In this document: positions 10,480-19,391 of the stretch, one piece after another
Numbering within the stretch: position 1 is the stretch's first letter
How the letters are laid out: each line of letters opens with the position of its first letter
Assembly (NCBI GenBank): GCA_030267565.1
Contig: BRXU01000042.1
Coordinates: forward strand, 589,001-653,000
Reading direction: 5' to 3'
DNA: 64,000 nucleotides
Source of the DNA: Pleodorina starrii
Lineage: Eukaryota; Chlorophyta; Chlorophyceae; Chlamydomonadales; Volvocaceae
Notes under the pieces: model-generated
Told to the model about the DNA's origin: nothing
Seen by the model: only the letters and a program-made list of their open reading frames with translations
The model's database searches: none
Translations under genes and position numbers: made by a program

Positions 10480-10833
10480 ACGGCTCTCCCCGACGACTCC
10501 TATGCTCTGTTGTACGTGATTACAGGCCGCGCCTGTGTGGAGGAGAGTCCCAAGGCTGCTCGTCTGGTCACCATCAACGGGGTGACCGTGTACCCCTTTT
10601 ACAGCCTCAAGACATGGCGTGGCGAGACGTATGGACTCATGGGGATTAGCAAGCTGGCCGACACATTTCCGCTTACCCCCACTGGCGGTCTGACAATGTG
10701 CATGGAAATGGCCCGCCAGAGCACGTGTGCAGCTCCCGAGCGGCTGTGCTACGGCAATAGCTGCGTTTACTCGCTCATTAGCTCGGACTTCAGCTGTTGT
10801 CCAGTCAGTCAGGTGCCGGGTGTTACTGCTTGA
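10480..10833 (+). pseudogene. Protein-like open segment inside the relic, family unknown
   Basis: A ~110-codon open stretch with ordinary amino-acid composition, unlike the surrounding simple sequence (for example VTINGVTVYPFYSLKTW and GETYGLMGISKLADTF). It has no ATG in a good context and ends at TGA 10831-10833. It lies upstream of the methyltransferase-like remnant on the same strand, so it may be another decayed part of the same element. I do not recognise the domain. Confidence 0.3.
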
Positions 10834-11029
10834 TGCATGGAGTAACGCATGCATGCAGACGTTGTTGATGCATTGCATGCAAGGCATGTATGTGTTCGGT
10901 GCAGGGAACGGCATGTTCGTTGAACGAATCCCGCCCTACCCCAGCGATCGATCATTTCTGCCTCGCTCGGGGTTTGGTGCACTTGCGACGCAGCAACCGG
11001 GCGGGTGAGCTCACCGTGGATCCGCGCCA

Positions 11030-11500
11030 GGCGCACAGCAATGAGCTGGAGGTGTTGGTGCGGGCTGTGGATTTCGGGTTGTGTGCGGGAGTAGTGTCGG
11101 TCCCATGGCTGGGCAGGCAAAAGGACGGTGGTTCGGGCTTCTCAGCAGAAGGGGTGTTTCGCAACGATCCGTTCATTGGCCATGTCGCCGACGGGCATGA
11201 GGATCCTCTACAGCCGGGGTTTTACCGTCGGGTTGAGGATAGCTGGTCCTTCGTTAGTGTCGTTACCCTGGATGGGTGGAAGCGGTCGATATACTCGTAG
11301 CCTTGCCGCTGGCTGCCGCGTTCGCGCCCATAGCTAGTCGCCATGCATGTGGCGGCACACTACGTCACCGACGCGCACGATGCACGCCGCCGTTACGTTA
11401 CGTATCAGCGGGGCCTGTCGGAAGCAGGCAGGTTCGTTGGCGTTGATTCTGGGCTTGCTGAAGGGGGTTCGGAGCCGCCGGTGTGTGTGGTTGGTGGTTA
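11030..11500 (+). pseudogene. Decayed N6-adenine methyltransferase-like domain (retroelement type)
   Basis: Three pieces in different forward frames join into one domain-like pattern. The first, up to about 11255, holds SNELEVLVRAVD, a central FRNDPFIGHVADGHEDPLQP and FYRRVEDSW. A frame switch follows to DILVALPLAAAFA (about 11289-11327), then another to HVAAHYVTDAHDARRRYV (about 11345-11400). This order resembles the ND...AD.H.DALQP.FYRR ... LALPLA ... HYxT.AH.ARR pattern that I recall from DAM-like domains of algal and plant retroelements. The usual catalytic (D/S)PP(Y/F/W) is degraded and stop codons intervene, so it is non-functional. The family call is inference from pattern memory. Confidence 0.45.
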
Positions 11501-12109
11501 TCGCGAGCCGGGGGCGGGCTTAGGGACCAGCTGCTTCGGGTCAAGGGCCAGGCTAACAGCCCGTGGGTGGTGGTGTAGCTAGTGTTGTCCTAGGGGTTTC
11601 GAGCTGGTCAGCTAGGGTAGGTGAAGGGTAGACGGCGTTTTTCGAGCAGGGGGGCAGCCTGCTTTATTTCCATCCGTTGCAGTGCCATCTGTACTCTTCG
11701 TGGGTTTCAACCCGTCATACCAAACTGCCTGCAGGCCGTCAGGACTGCGTGATTCAAGGGTCTTCGCCGGGACATGGCGTTACGTGGCATGTTGGTTAGT
11801 TGCTGTTAGTCGGGCGGCTAGAACGCCGGAACGCGAAGAGCGCGGCCGACCCATCAAACACCTCGTTCATAGATGCATCTCGTTTGCACGTTTGGTAATC
11901 GGTTTTCATCAACTTTTTCTTTGATTTAGTTATTTCGCTTTGGTACGGTATGCGTGAAACAACTTGTTATTTTGGGTTCTCCCTCCCCAAAATGCGTTGG
12001 GGAGGCAAGCCTTATTCCTGCGGTAGACCTTCGACGGGGAGTGGTTAGCTCTAGAGTCTAGCTGTACGGATGACTTAGTACGGCAGTCGTGCGGTGTGTC
12101 CGCAGAGCT

Positions 12110-12217
12110 CCGAGTTGGTGTTTGTTTTCTCGTCTTTCGCGTTGTTTAGCGGTTTAGCTGTATCCGAGTTGGTGTTTGTTTTCTCGTCTTTCCCGTTGTT
12201 TAGCGGTTTAGCTGTAT
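12110..12217. repeat. 54-bp tandem duplication
   Basis: Two head-to-tail copies of a 54-bp unit (CCGAGTTGGTGTTTG ... GTTTAGCTGTAT) differ at a single base. They lie just inside the right inverted repeat of the relic element. Confidence 0.9.
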
Positions 12218-12347
12218 TTGTTGCTACCTTTCCTAACTAGCGGGCAGTCGGCCTCGTTGTTGTTCCATCGCACGAGTCCGCGGTTTCGTTGCCCGCCCGC
12301 CCTCCCCTGGTTCTTGTTGCGCTCGCGCCTGGGCCGCGCGGTCGCGC

Positions 12348-12903
12348 GGGCGCTCGCGTGTCTGTGGGTGTGCCGTGTGTGTCTGTCCTTGGGTTCGTGC
12401 ACCTTAGGGTTTAGGCCGGTCCCACGGCGGGGGAGGTTTTGCCTTGACTCTGGTTCCCTTTTGCCTCCCCCATCGCTAGCCTGGGCACCGTTTTCTCTTC
12501 GCTCGAGGGAATCAGAGTGGCGCACGTGTCTGTTGGTGATTATCTTGCCGTTCGGTTGCGTTGCGGCCGGTCGTTGCTGTTCTGTGTTGGGGCCGTTTGT
12601 TCACGGGCCGCGGTGCGGTGTGTTGTCCTCGTGCTTGGGGGGGTGCTCTGCCGCAGGCTAATTAGGGCAGTAGGCAGCTGGGCAGAGCGCTGGCGGCCGC
12701 TGGCCGGCACGGAGAGTAGCAAGCGGCGTCGCGGATAGGCACGCGTCGGCCGGCAGGAATGTTTTAGCGGCGGTTTCCTTACCCCTTTCTCTAGTTGCGC
12801 CTTCCCAAGCGGGGGGACGACTGTTGGTGGGGTGCGTGCCCCGGGTTTGTAAACGTGTGTGGGACTTCGGGCCTTGCCGTACCGACCGCAGCAGACTCAA
12901 AAT
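12348..12903 (+). repeat. Inverted terminal repeat, right copy
   Basis: Partner of 8936-9402 in opposite orientation. It contains about 95 bp absent from the left copy, perhaps a small insertion. The outer end reads GACTCAAAATG. Its distal 180 bp are also closely matched by a third copy at 52920-53106. Confidence 0.88.
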
Positions 12904-14163
12904 GTACGGCACATCACACATATGACGACTTGGCGAGCGACCTCGCTCCATCCAAGACCAATTCTTCGGTCTCGCACCGGGCGCTGCGAAATGCAAGGGA
13001 GGGCTATAAGGGCCAGTTGGCTCCTTGCCGTAAATCTGTAGAAATGCGCAGGATAGAAACCTGCATGTTCGTTCTCACCAGCAAGCCCGCATTCTCGGTT
13101 GTGGGAAATGATCAATCTTAAATTGTGGAAGGTACTTCTACCAACTAGCTAGATACTTAACAGCATAGCAGTACCTCGCATACAGCATTGCCCCTTCCCC
13201 AAAGCCCCGGGGTGCATGCGGGGGTAATAAGAACGGCCCGGGGCGAGGGAACGCAACGCAGTTACCTGGGATATTACCTGAGGATTACCTGATATCTCCA
13301 GCAGAAATAAAACGAGCGCGTGGCCGCGTCGACGCCGACCAACCCCAGACGGACTGGCACACGACAGCACGAGACCAACACAGACACACAGCCCGGACAG
13401 CACAAAAGGAACGATGGTTTACTCACCTGCGCTCAGTGGAGGAAAGGAATCGGAAAGATGCGAAGGAAAGGGCGTGAGTAACGGCAATGGTGAACGGCAA
13501 TGTCAGCGAGGCAAGGAGCGAACAGGCAGGCAATCAAGGCAAGAACACACAGAAACCCACGAACGAGCTGGGGCGGCGACGCGGCGCAAACGAGGGCGGG
13601 GTGGGAGAGCGGGGCAGAGAAGAAAGGGATACGGAAGGGCAAAAAGTACGACGGCAGGGCGGCGAAAGGCAGAGAAGAAAGGGCAAAGGGAAAGGCAGAA
13701 CGGCAAGGAGAACGGCAAGGAGAACGGCAAAGGGACAGCGGCTGGATGCAAGAGGAACGGATCGCGGGGTAGGGGAGAAGGGCGAGGAGGCATAGGGGCA
13801 TGGGCGAAGTCGAAGATGGGGGAGAACGACGGCAGGATGGGAGGGGGCAGAGGTGAGGCGATGTCGGCTGGCGAGGGTGGCATGGGGCAGGCCGTGTCGG
13901 GGGAAGGAATCGGCGGGTCGGGAGGGGGGAAACCAGACGGAGAGGTGCAATGGGGTGGGGGATGACGAAGGGGTTGCAGACCGGGGGCGGGCCAACGTGT
14001 TGGCTCGCCAGCGCACCGGCTGCACGAGGTACCCACATGCATGAGGGGTACCCCGCGATGGCAAGATGGCAGGGGTGATGCCGGGCAAGAAGCGCCAGTG
14101 AAGGGCAGTGCATGGGGGTAGGGCGGGTACTACGCTGTGGCAATCGGGCAGGAGCAGAGCAAA
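12904..14163. other. Intergenic, purine-rich low-complexity sequence, no gene seen
   Basis: The first 500 bp are of mixed composition, with three spaced ATTACCTG/GTTACCTG words near 13261-13291. From about 13430 the plus strand is strongly purine-rich (AAGG, GGCA, GGGA words). Long Arg/Gly (+) and Pro/Ser/Leu (-) frames here follow from composition and are not supported as genes. Confidence 0.6.
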
Positions 14164-14380
14164 GCAGGGGCAGGGGCAGGGGCAGGGGCAGGGGCAGGGG
14201 CAGGGGCAGGGGCAGGGGCAGGGGCAGGGGCAGGGGCAGGGGCAGGGGCAGGGGCAGGGGCAGGGCAGGGGCAGGGCCAGGGGCGGGGGCGGGGGCAGGG
14301 CCAGGGGCGGGGGCGGGGGCAGGAGCAGAGCAGAGCAGGGGCAGGGCAGGGCAGGGCAGGGGCAGGGGCAGGGCAGGGCA
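14164..14380. repeat. GGGGCA hexanucleotide repeat with GGGGCG and GGGCA variants
   Basis: About 17 perfect GGGGCA units are followed by GGGGCG, GGGCA and GGAGCA variants. The G-runs at regular spacing could form G-quadruplexes on the plus strand. The overlapping frames (Gly-Ala, Gly-Gln and Gly-Arg dipeptides; Pro-rich on the minus strand) are repeat artefacts. Confidence 0.93.
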
Positions 14381-16692
14381 GGTTGGTGGTAGGCATGCGG
14401 CCGGGGGGCCGGGAAGGGGGGAAGAAAGGGGCCTGGACAGGGATATAGCGGACACAGAAGACCGGACATACAGGCGACAGGACAGGCGGGGGCAAGGGCA
14501 GTGGGGGGATGTGGGGGAGGAGATGGAGATGGATGCGGGGGTCAGCCGTTGGTCTGGGGAGGGAAATAGCCGTGGCTCTGAGTGGGGAACCCGAGTGGGG
14601 AACCGGCATCATGTGATCCCCCAGCATCCCCCAGCATCCCCCAGCCGTGACGCGGCTGATTTCACGTCCAACTGGAGCATAGGGCCCACGCACAGCTCAT
14701 TCAACCCCCCGAGTCGTAAGTGGCACCGCCGCTCAAGGAGGGCCGCCGTGCGGTCCAGGTTGGTTGATCTGGCGACAGGAAGGGGTGCACCAGAGCCGCA
14801 GGAGCACGCCGCCGCTGTACATTGGAACGACAGTGGCTGGGTGCTGCCGTCACACGCGCCATGCGGGTGGATCACCCGTGCAACGTACCGTATGCGGCCA
14901 GCTGGGCGCAGGTGCAGCGGGGGCGGGGGTAAAAAGAAGATACCGCAGCGGAGGAGGCGGCAGGGGCATCCCTCCGGCGGCCGAGTGGCGGGTGATGGCA
15001 CCGTCCTGGATGGCTGCCGGCGCTTACAGACGCGGCCTGGACCGTGGAACGCAGGTACCGTATCGGTGGCAGCTTGGTACCTGGGAGGTGGTGGTACGTG
15101 TCTGGCTGCGTGAGTGAGCGGGCGGGTGGGCGGGGGGAGGGGGGGCTGCCCCTAGCTGGCTGGGACGCGTCTGCATTGGCACTGCTGGGGCGTGACGGCG
15201 TCCGGAATGTATGGTGATGTTGGAATGGGTGGACGGTGGCTGGGCTGGGCTGGAGCGAATGAATGACGCCGTGATAAAGCATGGGTTGGGGCGTGGGGGA
15301 GCGATTGAGCACGCGGATTCGGCTTGGGAAGGAATCGGACATTCTACCCGATGTCGTCGCTGTTTGAAATGAAGTGCACGTCACGCAGTGGCGAAACGAG
15401 CATACTCTCTCGTCCCATAAACATCCCACGCTGGTTCCCCCGACTCCATTCGCAACGGGTGCTGCCAACGTCCGCTTGCGCGGCGTCGCTTTTTTCAACG
15501 GGGGCGGGAGTCTGGTGGTGGGGAGGGAGCCGCGCGTTTCGGTTGGCCGCAACGGCGACCTGGCCGCTCTGCGCTGCGCTGCGCTGCCTGACCGACGTCG
15601 CTTGCGGTCGGGCCCCTCCACACAACCAACAATGCAGGCAATGACCACGCACTGCGCAAATCCCGCCGCGTCTGGCCGCTCGGCGGCGTGCAGGATCGAT
15701 TTGGCAGCTTTGCATCAACGCCATCCGCACGCTGCCCTGCCTGCAACGCCGCTGCCGCCACCGGGGGGGCAACTGAGAGGAAACCAAGAGGGAGGGGCGC
15801 CTCCTGAACTGCACTGCACTGGGTCAAAAAAGGCACACCCTGCACTCAGCAGCCACACGCCGGCCGCGACACTCTCCGGAGATACAAGCCATCCAGCAGC
15901 ATGAGCGCCGGAACACTCCTTTGAATGGAGCGCCGGCACCCTGCACCACGCAGCACAGCCATCCGGGAGGCCTAAGCTCCCACCCGCCCCTCATCCGCAT
16001 GTTCATCCCAAACGACAAACAAATATACAACTAGACAGGTAAGCAACCATCCCACGGGCACAGTATCACCGTACGTCATACCGCCTCAAAGCAAGCCGCC
16101 GAGGCGCCGTACAAGGGGACTCAAAAAGCAGCTTATGGCGGCGTGCGTGCATACCGTACACACGGTTTGTCATGGAAGACAGACAGGTCGCATGTCGCAG
16201 CGGCCAAGGTGCCAAACAGGTAGGCACGCACCGTCAAGGTAATGCTCGAGCACTGCGCCTGGGCTTCCCCGGCTACCAGAACAGTGGCGGCACCTCCCGC
16301 CGACCGCAACTTGCTCCCATCCGACCTGACCCAATCCATGCCCAAGAAATTTCGTATGTATGGATCGGTGCATGTGAAGCCTTTGCGCTTGCCAGCGCAG
16401 CCGCGCAAAGCACAGCATGCAACACGGAACCAACGTTGCGCCGTCAGAACCGAGTGAAAGCAGGCATGCATGTGCTCCCCTCCACCACCGACCAACACAC
16501 AGCAGGCAGGCGACCTGCTGCTCAAACGACAACGACGACCAGCTCTCCTCCGGGCAGGCCGTCAGTGCCCCGCCACTCTCACGCATCCGCTCGCCCAGCC
16601 TGGCAGGCAGGTGGCCCCGGGGAGAGGCGGAGCTAGGCGCAGCAACGGGTACCAGTGCGGTCCAGCATCAGTCGAGCGACGGAGCGAGCCCC
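14381..16692. other. Intergenic, no gene supported
   Basis: GC-rich mixed sequence with triplicated CATCCCCCAG words at about 14624-14645 and G-rich stretches. Frames of up to 258 codons exist on both strands, but none shows a recognisable domain, splice-linked continuation or coding-like composition. Confidence 0.5.
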
Positions 16693-16733
16693 CAGTCAGT
16701 TAGTCAGTCAGTCAGTCAGTCAGTCAGTCAGTC
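16693..16733. repeat. (CAGT)n tetranucleotide microsatellite
   Basis: About ten CAGT units with one interruption (CAGTTAGT). The flanks are unremarkable. Confidence 0.9.
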
Positions 16734-17226
16734 ACGTGGTGGCACAGACAGACTCGCTGCCTAAACGTCCTTCCGTCCGTCAGTCCGCGCAATAATCCGC
16801 GCAACAAAATGCGACCGATTCGCAAAAAAGTCCGCCCTTGATCGGCCCTCAAAGCCGCCGGGTTTCGATCGAGCCAGTAGCCACGAACGTCAGTGGCGGG
16901 ACGCACACTAGCTTGACATGGACATGGACAAGAGCGAGCCTCACCGAGCTCCACCCGCCCTCCCTTCCCTTCCTTTTCCGCGTCAGCCGGAGAGGCCCCC
17001 TTCCCACCGGCCGGGGCCGGGGCACCTTCCTACGCCCCCCACAACCCACATGTATGCATAACACACAACCCACACACTCACATTAAGTGGAGAGTCCCCG
17101 ATGTGTACTGCAGGTTAGGGAACGCCGCTAGGCCGCAGCAGGGCCGCAGGGCCAACGCCGCAGGGCCGCGGCACCCTGGCCCCCACTTCCGTTGTGAAAC
17201 CCTCATGGGGTTGGGGCCTTATGGCC
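16734..17226. other. Presumed 3' flank of the PHD gene, no gene seen
   Basis: About 490 bp downstream of the minus-strand PHD gene. It probably includes that gene's 3' untranslated region. No TGTAA-type algal polyadenylation signal is evident on the minus strand close to the stop. Confidence 0.4.
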
Positions 17227-18141
17227 TTACTTGCCCTTACTGGTGCCAGCCTCCCCGCCCTTCCCCTGTGCGTCAGCGGCTGCTGCCTTGGCAGCCCCCT
17301 TGTTGGGCCGCTTGACCTTGGCATCGGTCGCGTCGCCCTCACCGGCCTTCCCCGCCTTCCGCTTCCCCGTCCTGTCCCCTTTCACGCCCTCCCCGTCCTT
17401 CTTCTTCCCCTTCGCCTTGCCCGCCGGCTTGGCACTCCCACCGGCCTCCGCCGTCTCCTCCTCCTCCACCTCCTCCTCCTTTCCAGATGCGCGCGTGTCT
17501 TCCGACGCTTTCGCCTCGGCCGGCGCCGCAGCCGTCTCCTCGGTGTCCTCCCCTATCGTGTCCTCCGCCACCGTAGGCCGGCACCGACGGCAGAAGAACT
17601 CCTCGTCGTCCCGCAGGTTCCTCCGCAGCCCGGAGCACTTTGCGTGGACGCTCTTGTCGCACCCGTCGCATATGTAAGCCAAGCCGTTGGCCGCTTCGCC
17701 GGTCTCCCTCCCGCAGGCCCAGCAAACCTCCTTGATCAAGCCCATGACAAAGTGGTCCGCCGTCGATGTCGGCCAGAGCTCCACGGTATCGCCGGTTAGG
17801 ACCTCCGCCTTATACTTGCGTGAGGAAACCATGTATTTCCTTACTTTGACTGCGTTGATGCGGCCGGAGAGCCCTCCGCTGGTCCCAGGGACCAACTCGT
17901 ATGTCGCTTCGATGGCTGCGCAGTCTCTGCCCCCAACTTCTTTCCCGGGCGGTTGGACATACACTTTCGTAGAGCCGCCAGGCTTCACGTCCTGGGATAG
18001 ATGAGCCTTCATCTTTTCGTGGCTGACCTCCATATACTCGGGTGCTTCGGGCTCTCGGTCGCACCATGGTTCACCCAACACAACTTGGCTGAACAACGGC
18101 TCCGCGCCGGTAAGCCGTTCAAGCCTTTCCTCGCGTCCCAT
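17227..18141 (-). CDS. Intronless PHD-finger protein with basic Lys/Ala-rich tail
   Basis: A 304-residue protein starting at the ATG at 18141 (MGREERLERL) and ending TAA at 17227-17229. An in-frame upstream ATG at 18255 is less likely, because a TATAAAG box at 18211-18205 sits about 65 bp before the chosen start. Residues 140-187 form a PHD finger with C140, C143, C158, C161, H166, C169, C184 and C187 (CWACG ... CDGCD ... CRRC); such fingers read histone H3 tails. Residues 1-135 match nothing I recognise. The tail from about residue 190 is first acidic (EEEVEEEE), then Lys/Ala/Gly-rich like a linker-histone tail, which suits nuclear DNA binding. It lacks introns, unlike its neighbours, so retrocopy or transposon origin is possible. 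Confidence 0.85.
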   Translation of the reverse strand: MGREERLERLTGAEPLFSQVVLGEPWCDREPEAPEYMEVSHEKMKAHLSQDVKPGGSTKVYVQPPGKEVGGRDCAAIEATYELVPGTSGGLSGRINAVKVRKYMVSSRKYKAEVLTGDTVELWPTSTADHFVMGLIKEVCWACGRETGEAANGLAYICDGCDKSVHAKCSGLRRNLRDDEEFFCRRCRPTVAEDTIGEDTEETAAAPAEAKASEDTRASGKEEEVEEEETAEAGGSAKPAGKAKGKKKDGEGVKGDRTGKRKAGKAGEGDATDAKVKRPNKGAAKAAAADAQGKGGEAGTSKGK

Positions 18142-18204
18142 TGTGAAAACTCGGAACAAAAAAAAAGATTGGACGTGCCGTCTAACTAGCCAAGTTTCCG
18201 TTGC

Positions 18205-18211
18205 CTTTATA
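18205..18211 (-). promoter_or_regulatory. TATA-box-like element of the PHD gene
   Basis: TATAAAG on the minus strand, in a locally AT-rich stretch, about 65 bp upstream of the ATG at 18141. Position and sequence suit a core promoter. Confidence 0.55.
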
Positions 18212-18255
18212 ATATTATACTCTGATTTTACTGCGGACGACACCACGGATGTCAC

Positions 18256-19391
18256 GGATATGAACCAAGTTTTGATATCAGACTACTTCTGTCTTCCGGC
18301 TACACAACTGACTCCCAAGGAGCCAAGGTGGCAGGCGTCTGTACGGCATGTCGCACCCTTATGTACCCCCGGGTGTTGCATACGCCCCCGAGGCGCATAA
18401 GAATAGAAGGGAAATGCGGGACGTGATGGAGTCTTGGGACCAAGTCAAGCTCGGCGGCCTCCTGTCGCAGTTTCAGAGGTCCCGAAGAGAGTTTCTGCGG
18501 AAGAGAGCCCACCTCTTGGGTATATGTCCGCCCCTTGGCGGATGTCCGTTGTGAGGGAACACACCCAGTTACTGTCGGACAGCCATTACAACATGTAACT
18601 GTCTAACATCTAATGCAATGCTGCATACGGCACAGGCGCACGGCACACCGCAAGACCGGCCAACCAGCCCAGCCAGCTTGCCATCCTGAAAGCCCGCAAG
18701 TACATTCCTACAAAGCGGTGCAGCAATTGCGTAATGGGGGTACACCAGATAACACCTTCCCTGAGAGTGAATGGACCCAGCGGACCCAGGGAAAGAGTGC
18801 CGCTGGGGTTGCGCGAGAATGGTCCAACGGGCTTCCTGGCACAGATTTCCGTCTCATATTTCAAGTGCACCCCGTCACTCCCGGCGGGTGCCTCCTTTCC
18901 TAACAGCCCAGTCAAACAACATGGAGACTTGGTGCACGATGTACGGGGCCAGCCGTGGCGACGGAACCGGGTGGTGACTTGATGAGCCAGAAAGCCGCAA
19001 CGTGGACTGAGAACTCTAAGCGACGGACAGGTACGAACATCGGAACGGTGCATCGTTAAGCGCTTTTGCAGGACGCTCGCGAGGCCTATACGGCGAAGGT
19101 CCCGAGTCGGACCATGGCAACGATTAGCATCCGTAAGTTCTGTGAACAATCAAGGGTGCAAACTGTCACAAATGCATAAGCAGCGGTAAATGCAAGGTAC
19201 TGGTCTGACTTATCTGCGTCGCTGTACGGCAGCGATGAGCCCGAAAAGAACGACACAGACACGTCCTAAACGTGCACCCGAGAAAATTCACGTCAATATA
19301 GCTAATCATAGCTTAAGGCGAGAGGCAGCATCTTGTTACACATCGTCTGAGATATCGCACGCCACGTAAGGATAGTGTTGGTTCTTGCGAA
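18256..19391. other. Divergent intergenic region between the PHD and thioredoxin genes
   Basis: About 1.1 kb separates the minus-strand PHD gene from the plus-strand thioredoxin gene and should contain both promoters. The 18610-19149 minus-strand frame (179 codons) shows no recognisable domain and is not supported. Confidence 0.45.

Larger units (their letters stand above)
8936..12903 (+). mobile_element. Relic of a DIRS-like retroelement bounded by inverted repeats
   Basis: Two ~0.5-kb repeats in opposite orientation (8936-9402 and 12348-12903) bound about 3 kb. The interior holds a broken region resembling the N6-adenine methyltransferase (DAM-like) domain carried by DIRS retrotransposons (11030-11500). 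DIRS elements are known for inverted terminal repeats and an RT-RNaseH-methyltransferase plus tyrosine-recombinase order. No reverse transcriptase or recombinase can be read here, so the copy would be deleted and decayed. Alternatives are a large DNA transposon with long terminal inverted repeats, or two unrelated insertions of one repeat in opposite orientations. Confidence 0.5.

Noticed and set aside
13433..14469. Minus-strand Pro/Leu/Ser-rich frames of 311 and 340 codons
   Set aside because: They follow from the GGGGCA repeat and purine-rich flank; no domain, start context or splice support.
14872..15648. 258-codon minus-strand frame
   Set aside because: Ser/Pro/Arg-rich low-information composition and no recognisable motif.
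18142..18255. Upstream in-frame ATG extending the PHD protein by 38 residues
   Set aside because: The extension would read through the TATA-like promoter segment; the ATG at 18141 lies at a normal distance from it.
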